A DNA stretch of 64,000 nt from assembly GCF_016907555.1 (NCBI RefSeq), contig NZ_JAFBCE010000001.1, positions 372,001-436,000 of the forward strand, read 5' to 3'. This document shows, piece by piece, positions 28,559-37,385 of the stretch. Under the pieces are notes generated by a model, which was not told where the DNA came from, made no database searches, and was given only the letters and a program-made list of their open reading frames with translations. Every line of letters begins with the position of its first letter. Within the stretch, counting starts at the first letter, position 1. Both the position numbers and the translations under genes were made by a program. Source of the DNA: Microbacterium laevaniformans (GTDB lineage: Bacteria > Actinomycetota > Actinomycetes > Actinomycetales > Microbacteriaceae).

Positions 28559-29640
28559 ACGCCGCGCGTCTGTGGACGATCGCCCGCCTCGAGCTGCTCC
28601 AGCGGGTGCGCACCGTGTCGTGGTACGTGCTGCTCGGCGTCTTCGCGCTGCTGCTCGTCGGCGTGACCGCTCTGGCCTACCTGGCCTATGGCGGCTGGGG
28701 GCAGAGCGGCCCCGGCATCTACTCCGTCGTCGTCTGCGTCACGCTGCTGCTTGTGCTGCTGGTCTCACCCACCCTCAGCGGCAACAGCATCAACGGCGAC
28801 CGGGATGCCGCGACACTCGCACCCGTGCAGGTGACGCTCGTGACGACGGGGGAGATCCTCCTCGGCAAGTTCGTCGCCGGCTGGATCACCGGACTGGCCT
28901 TCGCCGCCGTGGCGGCGCCGTTCCTGGTGATCGCCACCTTCGCGGGCGGCGTCGATCCGCTCACCGTGGTCATCTCGCTCGTCGTGCTCGTGGTCGAGAC
29001 CGGTGTCGTCGCCGCGATCGGCGTGGCGCTGTCGGGCCTGCTCGCGCGTCCGCTGTTCTCGGTCGCCACGACCTACCTCGTCGTCGCGGCGCTCACCGTC
29101 GGAACGCCGCTGGGTTTCGGGCTGATCGGCGCCGCGGTCTCCAGCGAAGGCACCTCGATCACCCGCTCCTACGAATCCGGTCCCGATGGGGCGCCGCTGT
29201 GCCAGGACGGTGCCCGCTTCTGCGGCGATGCGCCGGAGAAGTTCGTCTGCGGCGAGTGGCAGACCGGCACCTACCGGGCGCCGCGCTTCGACTACGTGTG
29301 GTGGCTGCTGTCGGCCAACCCCTTCGTGATCCTCGGCGACGCCACGCCCACCCGGTTCAGCGAGTACGGCTACCCCGACGACCTCTTCGGCTCGCTGAAG
29401 CTGTCGGTTCGTTCGGCGCAGCTGCCTCCGTCGCTCGAGCAGCGCTGGGACGACTGTGCGCCGGGAGTGCACCTCGACTCGACGCAGCCCACCCCGCGCG
29501 AGATCATCGACGAGACCGTCCCGAGCTGGTTCGTGGGCCTCGCCGTCCAGGTGCTGCTGGCGGGCCTGCTGCTGTGGGGCGCCTGGGCGCGAACCCGCAC
29601 GCCGGCGCGTTCGCTGCCCCCGGGAACACGCATCGCATAG
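28555..29640 (+). CDS. ABC-2 type transporter permease with large extracytoplasmic loop
   Basis: A 361-residue membrane protein with six main hydrophobic segments: four or five in the first 190 residues (starting WYVLLGVFALLLVGVTALAYL) and one at the C-terminus (FVGLAVQVLLAGLLLWGAW). Between about residues 195 and 320 there is a hydrophilic region with four cysteines (in PLCQDG, RFCGD, FVCGE and WDDCAPG), which could form disulphides outside the cell. The pair with the preceding ATPase is clear from the 4-bp overlap. No family-specific substrate clue. Confidence 0.82.
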   Translation: MNAARLWTIARLELLQRVRTVSWYVLLGVFALLLVGVTALAYLAYGGWGQSGPGIYSVVVCVTLLLVLLVSPTLSGNSINGDRDAATLAPVQVTLVTTGEILLGKFVAGWITGLAFAAVAAPFLVIATFAGGVDPLTVVISLVVLVVETGVVAAIGVALSGLLARPLFSVATTYLVVAALTVGTPLGFGLIGAAVSSEGTSITRSYESGPDGAPLCQDGARFCGDAPEKFVCGEWQTGTYRAPRFDYVWWLLSANPFVILGDATPTRFSEYGYPDDLFGSLKLSVRSAQLPPSLEQRWDDCAPGVHLDSTQPTPREIIDETVPSWFVGLAVQVLLAGLLLWGAWARTRTPARSLPPGTRIA

Positions 29641-29655
29641 ACCTTCGGATGAACT

Positions 29656-29677
29656 CGGATGAGGATCCTCTCATCCG
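29656..29677 (+). terminator. Weak terminator-like hairpin after the ABC unit
   Basis: CGGATGAG and CTCATCCG make a perfect 8-bp stem with a 6-base loop, followed by CCTTT, 16 bp after the permease stop. Confidence 0.5.
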
Positions 29678-29769
29678 CCTTTCGCCTCGTGCAGGGGATG
29701 CATAGCCTCCATACAGCCACGTCCTACCCCCGACGTGGCACACCCCCCTGCACGAAAGGCGGTCTTCCC

Positions 29770-32700
29770 TTGCAACCACCACGGCAACGACGCATCCTCG
29801 CCACGGCAGGTGCGATAGCACTGCTGCTTCCCTCCACGGCCGCGTTCGCCGCGACCCCCGACGATGCAGACCCGTCGTCGCGGTTCCTCGCCGCGGCATC
29901 CGCCGGAAAGATCTCGACGTCGTTCACCTCGGCGGCCATCGACGCCGACGGACTCGTGAGCGTCGTGGTCGAGATGACGGGCGACCCGGTCGCCGTCGTC
30001 GAAGCCGAGCAGGGCCGCGAACTCAGTGAGGGCGAGCGCGGAGACGTGAAGAGTCGTCTCAAGGATGCGCAGGAGCCGGTGACCTCGGCGATCGAGGACA
30101 AGGGCGGCTCGGTGCAGGCCGAGATGCAGTCGGCCTACAACGGTGTGCAGGCGAAGGTGCCGGCTGGCGAGCTCGAGACGATCGCCGCGCTGCCGAACGT
30201 CGTCGCCATCCACCCCGTGCGCAAATACACCGTCGACAACGCGGTCTCGGTGCCCTTCCTCGACGTTCCGCAGGTGTGGGAGAGCACCGGTTACACGGGA
30301 CAGAACGTCAAGGTCGCCATCATCGACACCGGCATCGACTACACCCACGCCACCTTCGGCGGACCGGGCACCGTGGCGGCGTTCGATGCGGCGAAGGCGA
30401 GTTCCGCCCAGCCCGCCGACCCGACGATGTACGGCCCCGACGCTCCGCGCGTCAAGGGCGGCATCGATCTCGTCGGCGACGACTACAACGCCGACCCGAA
30501 CAGCGCCTCCTACCAGCCGGTGCCGCACCCCGACGACAACCCGCTCGACTGCAACGGCCACGGCTCGCACGTCGCCGGCACCGCGGGCGGTTCGGGTGTG
30601 CTCGCCGACGGCACCACCTACCGCGGTCCGTACGACTCGACGACGCCGTCGAACCCGTTCCGCGTCGGCCCGGGCGTCGCCCCGCAGGTCGACCTGTACG
30701 CCGTGCGGGTCTTCGGGTGCGAAGGATCGACCGATGTGGTCGTGCCCGCCCTGGACTGGGCCGTCGATCACGGCATGGACGTCGTGAACATGTCGCTCGG
30801 CTCGTCGTTCGGACGCGCCGACGACCCGGATGCCGTGGCCGCCGCCAACGCGGTCGGTGCCGGCGTCGTCGTGGTCGCCTCGTCCGGCAACGCGGGCCAC
30901 AACCCGTACCTCACCGGCTCGCCGGGAACCGGCGACGGTGTGATCTCCGTGTCGGCCGTCGACAGCGCCGAGGGGTTCCCGGGCGCGACGATCACGGTCG
31001 GCGGCACCCCCGTCGAGGCGATCAACGCGAACGGCGCCTCCCTCGACGGGATCGGCGATCTGACGGTCGTGCGCCTCGCCGGCGACAACGCGCTCGGATG
31101 CTCGCCGGCGGCGTTCACCGCCGCGGGCGTCGTGCCCGGCGGCAACCAGATCGCGGTCGTCGACCGCGGATCGTGCGCCCGTGTCGCCAAGGCCATCTAC
31201 GGCCAGCAGGCGGGAGCGGCTGCGGTGGTCATGGTGAACAACACCGATGACCTGCCCCCGTTCGAAGGCGTCGTGACGGCCAACGCCGACACCGGTGAGC
31301 CGTTCAACCTGACGATCCCGTTCCTCGGCGTGCGCTCGTCGAGCGGTCCCGCGTTCGTCGCCGGCGCCACGGCGAGCCTCGTCGCCACGCAGATCGCCAA
31401 CCCGGGCTTCCGCGGCTACGCGTCGTTCAGCTCGTCGGGTCCACGCTCGGGCGACAGTGCCATCAGTCCGGATGTCGCCGCCCCCGGCGTGTCGATCTCG
31501 TCCGCCGCGGTGGGCTCGGGCAACGGTGCGGCGATCCTGTCGGGCACCTCGATGGCCGCTCCGCACGTGGCGGGTGTGGCGGCGCTGTCCGCCGAGGCGC
31601 ACCCGTCGTGGACGGCTCCGCAGATCGCGGCATCCGTGGTGTCCACCGCCGACCCCGACAAGGTCGCCGGTCAGAGCCTGACGCTCGGCGGCGTGGGTCT
31701 CGTCGACGCTGCGCAGGCGGTGGCGACGACGGTGACCGCGACGGGCGACGCGTTCCGCACCGAGAGCGGCTGGGCGCGCGAGTCGGCGCTCAGCTTCGGC
31801 TTCCAGGAGTCGGCGCTCGGCTTCGGCGGAGTGAAGACCGTGACGGTGCGCAACGACGGGCCGACCGCCGTGCGCTACGACGTGTCGACGACCCCGTCGG
31901 CGCAGTCGAAGAAGGCACGCATCCTGCTCTCGAACCGTTCCATCACCGTGCCGGCGGGTGGGTCGGCGAAGGTGCTGCTCATCGTCGCCGCCGCGGCGAA
32001 GGACGTGCCGAGCTCGGTGGGCGCCGACGACCAGTTCGCGTTCTCCGAGATCTCCGGTGACATCGTGCTCACGTCGTCCGACTCCACGCTGCGCGTTCCC
32101 TACCTGCTCGTGCCGCGCGCCGACAGCACGGTGCGCGCGACGATGAACGGCCCGTGGTTCAGCGGCAAGCAGAAGGTCGCCGACGGCACCAAGAAGCTGA
32201 CGCTGCGCAACCTCGCCGGCGCCCTGCCGGCCGGTGCCGACGTGTACACGTGGGGTCTGTCCGACCCGCAGGACGCCAGCAAGACCTTGGCCGACACCGG
32301 GTACGACATCCGTGCGGTCGGGGTGCAGTCCTTCCCCGACGGCGACGACACGCTGATGGTGTTCGCGATGAACATGCACCACCGCTGGTCGAACGCGGCC
32401 GCGAACGAGTACGACATCGTGATCGACAGTGATCGCGACGGCACCCCCGACTGGATCGTCCTGTCGGCCGACTCGGGCGGGGTCCGCAACGGCGACACCA
32501 ACGGCCTGTCCGAGGTATTCATCGTCAACGCCAAGACGAAGGAGACGGCCGCCGCGGGCTTCCTCACGCAGGCGCCGACCGACAGCAGCACCCTGCTGAT
32601 GCCGGTGCGGGCGAGCGATCTGGGCATCACCGGGGCGTTCTCGTACACGGCCCAGACCTTCGCGTCCAACGATGCGTCGGATGCGGTGGACGGGTGGGCG

Positions 32701-32892
32701 ACGTATGACCCGACCGCGCCGGCGATCACCAACGGTCAGTTCGTCACGGTGCCGCAGCGCGGTTCGGCGAGCGTCGAGGTCGGCTTCAACGCGAAGCAGA
32801 TCGAGGCGCAGAAGCCGCTCGGCTCGATGGTGGTCGTGATGGACAACGCGTCCGGCGCCGATGAGGCGCTGCTGCTGCCGCTGAAGAAGTAG
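29770..32892 (+). CDS. Secreted S8 (subtilisin-like) serine peptidase with PA domain
   Basis: A 1040-residue exported protease. Signal peptide: basic QRR, hydrophobic core, AFAA cleavage region near residue 28. An I9-type propeptide follows (about 45-150, with YNGVQAKVPAGELETIAALPNV). The catalytic triad is Asp186 (VAIIDTGIDYTH), His264 (NGHGSHVAGT) and Ser594 (LSGTSMAAPHVAG), with a protease-associated domain inserted around residues 400-530. The C-terminal 350 residues look like fibronectin-III-like beta domains. There is no sorting signal or anchor, so it is probably released. TTG 29770 is chosen because GAAAGGCGG lies upstream and it opens a proper signal peptide; ATG 29659 would give a poor one. 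Confidence 0.92.
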   Translation: MQPPRQRRILATAGAIALLLPSTAAFAATPDDADPSSRFLAAASAGKISTSFTSAAIDADGLVSVVVEMTGDPVAVVEAEQGRELSEGERGDVKSRLKDAQEPVTSAIEDKGGSVQAEMQSAYNGVQAKVPAGELETIAALPNVVAIHPVRKYTVDNAVSVPFLDVPQVWESTGYTGQNVKVAIIDTGIDYTHATFGGPGTVAAFDAAKASSAQPADPTMYGPDAPRVKGGIDLVGDDYNADPNSASYQPVPHPDDNPLDCNGHGSHVAGTAGGSGVLADGTTYRGPYDSTTPSNPFRVGPGVAPQVDLYAVRVFGCEGSTDVVVPALDWAVDHGMDVVNMSLGSSFGRADDPDAVAAANAVGAGVVVVASSGNAGHNPYLTGSPGTGDGVISVSAVDSAEGFPGATITVGGTPVEAINANGASLDGIGDLTVVRLAGDNALGCSPAAFTAAGVVPGGNQIAVVDRGSCARVAKAIYGQQAGAAAVVMVNNTDDLPPFEGVVTANADTGEPFNLTIPFLGVRSSSGPAFVAGATASLVATQIANPGFRGYASFSSSGPRSGDSAISPDVAAPGVSISSAAVGSGNGAAILSGTSMAAPHVAGVAALSAEAHPSWTAPQIAASVVSTADPDKVAGQSLTLGGVGLVDAAQAVATTVTATGDAFRTESGWARESALSFGFQESALGFGGVKTVTVRNDGPTAVRYDVSTTPSAQSKKARILLSNRSITVPAGGSAKVLLIVAAAAKDVPSSVGADDQFAFSEISGDIVLTSSDSTLRVPYLLVPRADSTVRATMNGPWFSGKQKVADGTKKLTLRNLAGALPAGADVYTWGLSDPQDASKTLADTGYDIRAVGVQSFPDGDDTLMVFAMNMHHRWSNAAANEYDIVIDSDRDGTPDWIVLSADSGGVRNGDTNGLSEVFIVNAKTKETAAAGFLTQAPTDSSTLLMPVRASDLGITGAFSYTAQTFASNDASDAVDGWATYDPTAPAITNGQFVTVPQRGSASVEVGFNAKQIEAQKPLGSMVVVMDNASGADEALLLPLKK

Positions 32893-32904
32893 CCCCGGCG
32901 AGAC

Positions 32905-32944
32905 GGAAGAGGGGGTGGATGCCGCGGCATCCACCCCCTCTTCC
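32905..32944 (+). terminator. Terminator of the subtilase gene
   Basis: A perfect 20-bp inverted repeat with no loop bases, left arm GGAAGAGGGGGTGGATGCCG, 12 bp after the stop. The centre is the inverted word pair GGATGCCG/CGGCATCC, the same core as the sucD terminator. Confidence 0.85.
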
Positions 32945-32975
32945 TGTGCTCGCGCTGTCGCGCGGGCGGCGCGGG

Positions 32976-33392
32976 TCAGACGCCGCAGAGCTTCGGTTCG
33001 GCGCCCTGGCCGAACCGGTAGTCGTAGGTCTTGCCGTCGACCGAGACGACGACGCGCATGCCGTCGATCTGCGCCTGCGTGTAGCTCTGGCCGGGCGACG
33101 GGCACCCGAGCGAGCCGTCGTTGAACGTCACCGCCTCGGAGGATACGAGCTGCGGGGTGCCGGTCACGCCCCGCTTCGTGAGGTCGGCGACGAGCGCGTC
33201 CCAGCGGCTCTGAGGTACGGCGATCGCCGGTCCGCTCGGGCCGATGGGGCCGGGCGTCGTCGTCTGCAGCGGCGGGCGGGTGGATGGGGAGACGCCCGAC
33301 AGTTCGGGTGCGGGATCGGTGCTGCCGGAGCTGCACGAGGTGAGCGCGAGCGCCGCCAGGGCGATCGCAGTCAGGATCGGGGTTCTGCGCAT
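32976..33392 (-). CDS. Small secreted lipoprotein of unknown function
   Basis: A 138-residue protein with a lipoprotein signal peptide (MRRTPILTAIALAALALTSC, Cys20 as lipid site), a Ser/Thr/Pro linker, and a domain of about 75 residues. Its core, FNDGSLGCPSPGQSYTQAQI then GMRVVVSVDGKTYDYRFG, is a pattern I recognise from small secreted proteins in actinobacteria and cyanobacteria with no assigned role; it contains two Cys that may pair. GAGGAGG lies just before the ATG. Single gene. Confidence 0.78.
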   Translation of the reverse strand: MRRTPILTAIALAALALTSCSSGSTDPAPELSGVSPSTRPPLQTTTPGPIGPSGPAIAVPQSRWDALVADLTKRGVTGTPQLVSSEAVTFNDGSLGCPSPGQSYTQAQIDGMRVVVSVDGKTYDYRFGQGAEPKLCGV

Positions 33393-33490
33393 GGGGGCCT
33401 CCTCGCGCCGACGGATGCGGTGTGCCGGATGAAGCGAGGGTAGGCCCTGCGCCTGCGAATGCGCGGGGAGAACGGGGAAGTCCGACGTCG

Positions 33491-33563
33491 ACGCGACGGC
33501 GGGAGTCGAACCCGCAACGCACCCGGTTATGAGCCGGTGCCCGGGTCCGCCCGGATCGCCGCG
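33491..33563 (-). tRNA. tRNA-like gene with CAU anticodon (Met/Ile2 type), aberrant D arm
   Basis: The minus strand folds into a 73-nt cloverleaf: acceptor arms CGCGGCG and CGTCGCG pair at all seven positions (one G-U), the T arm GCGGG-TTCGACT-CCCGC is canonical, and the anticodon loop is CTCATAA with anticodon CAU. The D arm is abnormal: position 8 is A rather than U, the loop lacks the GG pair, and the region reads CCGGGCGGACCCGG, which would make a 5-bp stem with a 4-base loop. The anticodon stem has only four good pairs. It encodes no CCA. It may be a degenerate tRNA, a specialised one, or a tRNA-like element. Confidence 0.5.
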
Positions 33564-33673
33564 ATGCCCCGGTGAGGGGACGCTCCCACGCTAACCCGCC
33601 CCGACCGCCGGGGACAGGTGTGTGACCTGTGGTTGCGATATGTGTCCGCGCGTGACACGGGCGAGCGTCGGGG

Positions 33674-34072
33674 TCACAGCGTCCGGTCGAACGCACTCTG
33701 GCGGGTCGACACGATGTCCTTGCCGAGCGGCATGAGAGAGATGGGGATCATCTTGAAGTCGGCGATCGCCATCGGGATGCCGATGATCGTGATGCACAGC
33801 GCGATGCCGCTGACGAGGTGCCCGAGCGCGAGCCACCAGCCCGCCAGGATCACCCAGACGACGTTGCCGAGGAACGAGCCCACGCCCGCCGTCGGCTTCG
33901 GCACGATCGTGCGTCCGAACGGCCAGATGACGTAGCCGGCGGTGCGGAACGAGGCGATCGCCCAGGGGATCGTGATGATCGGGATGCACAGCACGACACC
34001 TGCGACCACGTAGCCGACGAACAGCCAGAACCCGGCGAAGATGATCCAGACGATGTTGAGGATCGTGCGCAT
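33674..34072 (-). CDS. YccF domain-containing membrane protein
   Basis: A 132-residue protein made of two similar YccF units, each with two hydrophobic segments: NIVWIIFAGFWLFVGYVVAG with IPIITIPWAIASFRTAGYVIWPFGR, then NVVWVILAGWWLALGHLVSG with IIGIPMAIADFKMIPISLMPLGK. This duplicated pattern defines YccF, an inner-membrane protein of unknown function. A GAGAAT box ends 6 nt before the ATG, so translation may be leaderless. Confidence 0.9.
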   Translation of the reverse strand: MRTILNIVWIIFAGFWLFVGYVVAGVVLCIPIITIPWAIASFRTAGYVIWPFGRTIVPKPTAGVGSFLGNVVWVILAGWWLALGHLVSGIALCITIIGIPMAIADFKMIPISLMPLGKDIVSTRQSAFDRTL

Positions 34073-34099
34073 GCGTCCATTCTCCCCGGCCGCGCGGGG

Positions 34100-34435
34100 C
34101 TACGCGCGACGCCGAGCCGCCGCGCTCTGCGCGTGACGCAGCAGCCCTACGAGTCCGCAGATCAACGCGAGTGTGCCGAGCGCCATGAGCGTGGCGGCCG
34201 CCAATGTGGCTCCGGTCAGCTGAGGGACGATCGTCGCCAGGTCGTCGAGCGCGCGAGGCGTCCACGTCATTACGGCGCCGACCGCGGCGGCTGCGGCGAA
34301 GACGAGCCCCCAGACGATCCCTGCCCACCGGATGCGCGGGCCCGGCCGGGCCTCGGGCGCGTCGGGCGCGTCGGGCGCGAGAGCGTCGGCAGCGGATGCC
34401 GGGAACACGTCAGAGCCTGGTGCGGAATCGCTCAT
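34100..34435 (-). CDS. Small two-helix membrane protein
   Basis: A 111-residue protein: about 35 acidic, Asp/Ala/Pro-rich residues, then two hydrophobic segments (IVWGLVFAAAAAVGAVMTW and LMALGTLALICGLVGLL) separated by a short loop. No family was recognised. It overlaps the PspC gene by 4 bp, so it is part of the same unit and may belong to the envelope-stress module. Confidence 0.7.
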   Translation of the reverse strand: MSDSAPGSDVFPASAADALAPDAPDAPEARPGPRIRWAGIVWGLVFAAAAAVGAVMTWTPRALDDLATIVPQLTGATLAAATLMALGTLALICGLVGLLRHAQSAAARRRA

Positions 34436-36057
34436 CGGGAGCCTCCTGTCGTCGTTGCGGGTGATGACTGCATGACAGAGATGAAGCCGCTGTCCTGCTC
34501 GATGACGATGCGGTGGTGAGTCCGGGCGTTCGCGCCGCCCACCGTCGTCGTCAGACGGATCCGCCCGTCAGCGAGACGAGTGCTCGTGACGTCGGGGTCG
34601 TCGGAGAGGCGCGCGTACGACGTGCCGTCGGCATCCGTGAGGCGGACCCGATCGACCGCGGCGTCTCGCGTGGTGATCTCGATCTCCATTCGGACGGATC
34701 CGTCAAGCGGCTCCGCCATGATCTGCGTGTTACCCGACGTCTTCTCCACGTAGACCGAACCGTCCACACCGTTGTCTGGAGCGACGATGACGAGGTCGCC
34801 CCACGTCTGGACGAAGGGGTCTGATGCGGAGGTGCCCGGCTGCGACGCATCGCCCACGGCGATCCAATAGCTTCCGATGTGAAGCGTCTGAGCGATCGGT
34901 ATCGCCGTCGCCGCGCCCGCGCCGAGCAGCGTCACGACGGTCGCAAAGGCGAGGAAGCCGCTGCGGCGGCGCAGCACACCGGCCACCACCATCGACAGGC
35001 CGAGCACGACCGCCGCGACGAACAGCCCGCGCGCCGCGCCGAGGGCATCGCGCTGAGCAATCGCGGTGGCGGTGCCCGCGATCACGGCGACGCCGAGGGC
35101 GACGCCGACGAACGCGAGCGGCGTGCGCGGAGAATTCAGACGCCGCCGGCGACGGCGCTCCGCGGCTTCGGCAGCGAACACGGTGGCGCGCTCCTGCCGC
35201 TCCCGGCGCGCCTGCTCGCGGACGACGCGATCGACATCCTGCTGCTGCCGGCGCCATGCGTCGTCCTGCATCTTCCACGCGGCGTGCTGCTCTCGCCACG
35301 CGGCGTACGCATCGTCGTCGGGAGAGAGGGCAGGGGAGGATGCCGCGAAGCCGGCGGCATCCGTCCCCTGCGGGTCCGCGGGGGCGACCGGACCCGAACC
35401 GGTGGCCACGGCGGACGCATCCGGCGACGCATCCGCAGCGGAAGCCCTCTGCTGCGGCGGTGCCGGAGACGCGGAGCGCGCGGAGTGACGCGCGGCGCGC
35501 ACGATGATGAACAGGAGTGCTCCGGTGAGGACGAGGCCGACGGCCACCAGGAGAGCGGACAGGGCAGACCATCCCCCGAGCCCGGGGCTCAGCATCCATT
35601 GCGGGATCCCGCCGACGAAGACGACTCCCGGTCCGAGCGGAATGAGCCCGAGGATCAGCAGCCCGACGATCCCGACCTGAGCCGGCTCGAACCGACGACG
35701 CAGAGCGTCGCGCAGCAGAATCCGACCGTCGAGGTCGGGCAGGAGCGCCCAGGCGAGCGCGTAGAGGAAGATCACCGGGAACCCGAAGAGAGCGACCACG
35801 ACCAGGATGCCGCGGACGATCAGCGGATCGATCCGCAGGCGCGCCGCGATTCCCGCCGCGACCCCGCCGATCCACCCGTCGCTGCGGACCAGCCCCAGCC
35901 CCGCGGTCCACGAGAAGAAGCGGTCGCCGGTGTTCCGGCTGTCGCGGCCGGTGTCGGTGGGCGCGGCGGCCGGGGTGGCGCCGGTGGGGTCGGTGTCGAG
36001 GGGAGGAGATGGCGTCGACGCGGCGGGCGGTGGCGGATCCACGGGCGGGGTGGTCAT
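34432..36057 (-). CDS. PspC domain membrane protein
   Basis: A 541-residue protein. After a Pro/Thr-rich start of about 40 residues comes a PspC domain (GLVRSDGWIGGVAAGIAARL with DPLIVRGILVVVALFGFPVI), then further hydrophobic segments, a long charged, Ala/Gln/Arg-rich region with coiled-coil character (about 215-290, DAYAAWREQHAAWKMQDDAW), two or three more helices, and a C-terminal extracytoplasmic beta-rich domain of about 150 residues. The layout resembles PspC/LiaF-type regulators that sense envelope stress and control a cognate kinase. It is divergent from a PspC-type kinase and regulator. Confidence 0.85.
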   Translation of the reverse strand: MTTPPVDPPPPAASTPSPPLDTDPTGATPAAAPTDTGRDSRNTGDRFFSWTAGLGLVRSDGWIGGVAAGIAARLRIDPLIVRGILVVVALFGFPVIFLYALAWALLPDLDGRILLRDALRRRFEPAQVGIVGLLILGLIPLGPGVVFVGGIPQWMLSPGLGGWSALSALLVAVGLVLTGALLFIIVRAARHSARSASPAPPQQRASAADASPDASAVATGSGPVAPADPQGTDAAGFAASSPALSPDDDAYAAWREQHAAWKMQDDAWRRQQQDVDRVVREQARRERQERATVFAAEAAERRRRRRLNSPRTPLAFVGVALGVAVIAGTATAIAQRDALGAARGLFVAAVVLGLSMVVAGVLRRRSGFLAFATVVTLLGAGAATAIPIAQTLHIGSYWIAVGDASQPGTSASDPFVQTWGDLVIVAPDNGVDGSVYVEKTSGNTQIMAEPLDGSVRMEIEITTRDAAVDRVRLTDADGTSYARLSDDPDVTSTRLADGRIRLTTTVGGANARTHHRIVIEQDSGFISVMQSSPATTTGGSR

Positions 36058-36173
36058 GCATCGATCTTCGCGGCGCGGCAGCCGCGCCGACTATGGGGGG
36101 AACCCCTGAGACGGCCCTGATCTGCGCCGCCGGAGTGACGACGGCCGTGGCCGCGGGTGGTTTGATGGGCCGT

Positions 36174-37385
36174 ATGACGCCCGCCGCCGCCTCGGATGCC
36201 GCGCGCACCGCGCCCGCGCCCCGTCCGGTGCCGCCGGCCCGGCCGTCGCTCGGGCGTCCTCGCGAGGGCGTCGTCGCCGGCGTCGCCGAAGGACTCGCCC
36301 GTCACCTCGGTGCCCCCGTGAGCGCCGTGCGCGCGCTGTTCGTCACCCTCGCGCTGTGCGGAGGTGCCGGCATCCTCTTCTACGCCTGGTGCTGGGCCTT
36401 CGCGCCTCGCGCCGCCGGAGACGCGCCGACCACGAGTTCGGCGCCGATCGCCTGGATTCTCACGTGCGCCGCCGCGATCGCCCTGCTGCCGCTGACCGCG
36501 CTCGCCGTCGTCGGCTCGCGTGCGAGTTCGGACCTCGCCGCCGCCGTCGTCGCCGCATCGGCGGCAGCGGCGACCGCGGGGTCATGGGCGACGCTGATCG
36601 ATCGCCGCGACCCCCTCCGCGGACCGGGGCACGCGGTGATCGTCCGAACCGCGGTCGTGATCATCCTGCTCGCCGTGTGCGCAGTGACCATCCTCGCCCT
36701 TCGCGACGGCGCGGCGGCGGATGCTCTGCTGATCGTGGTGCCCCTGGTCGCGCTCGCCGCGATGCTGTCGTCGAACCTCGTTGAGAAGTGGCGCGAGCTG
36801 AGCGGTGAGCGCGACCGACGCATCCGCGAGGAGCAGCGCGCCGCGATGGCCGCGCACCTGCATGATTCCGTCCTGCAGACCCTCGCCCTGATCCAGAACC
36901 GGGGCGGCGCATCGAGCGATGTCGCGCGGCTCGCCCGCGCACAGGAACGGGAGCTGCGGGCCTGGCTGTACGACGGCGATCAGCCGGCCGACAGCGACCT
37001 GGCGACTGACCTTCGCGACTATGCCGCGGCACTCGAGCTCGACTACCCGGTGCGTATCGACGTCGTCACCGTCGGGGTCTCGAGCGAGCGCGCCAGCGGC
37101 GAGATCGCGGCCGCCGGGCGAGAGGCCATGCTCAATGCGGCACGCCATGCCGGCGGCGACGTCTCGGTGTACATCGAAGGGCGAGCCGACGGCGTCGACG
37201 TCTTCGTCCGCGACCGAGGACCGGGTTTCGCCCTCGACGAGGTCGCTGACGACCGGCTCGGCGTGCGGCAGTCGATCATCGGGAGGATGCGGCGCCTCGG
37301 GGGCACCGCGACGGTGACGTCGGGACCGGAGGGCACCGATGTCCATCTGCGGTCGGCGAGCGCCGAGGGGAACGGTCGTGGCTGA
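36174..37385 (+). CDS. Sensor histidine kinase with N-terminal PspC domain
   Basis: A 403-residue membrane kinase. Residues 25-80 are a PspC domain (RPREGVVAGVAEGLARHLG), followed by four further hydrophobic segments to about residue 200, then a HisKA_3-type dimerisation helix with phospho-acceptor His230 (AAHLHDSVLQTLALI) and a HATPase_c domain with N-box EAMLNAARHAGG and G-box DRGPGFALDEV. It pairs with the response regulator that overlaps it by 8 bp. ATG 36174 is used, with ATG 36165 three codons upstream as an alternative. The 116-bp divergent gap to the PspC gene must carry both promoters, a set-up that suggests autoregulation. Confidence 0.9.
   Translation: MTPAAASDAARTAPAPRPVPPARPSLGRPREGVVAGVAEGLARHLGAPVSAVRALFVTLALCGGAGILFYAWCWAFAPRAAGDAPTTSSAPIAWILTCAAAIALLPLTALAVVGSRASSDLAAAVVAASAAAATAGSWATLIDRRDPLRGPGHAVIVRTAVVIILLAVCAVTILALRDGAAADALLIVVPLVALAAMLSSNLVEKWRELSGERDRRIREEQRAAMAAHLHDSVLQTLALIQNRGGASSDVARLARAQERELRAWLYDGDQPADSDLATDLRDYAAALELDYPVRIDVVTVGVSSERASGEIAAAGREAMLNAARHAGGDVSVYIEGRADGVDVFVRDRGPGFALDEVADDRLGVRQSIIGRMRRLGGTATVTSGPEGTDVHLRSASAEGNGRG

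Noticed and set aside
29671..33696. A 1341-residue open frame on the minus strand opposite the subtilase gene
   Set aside because: It is the mirror of a high-G+C gene; composition is Arg/Gly/His-rich with no domain pattern, while the plus strand encodes a complete secreted protease with catalytic triad.
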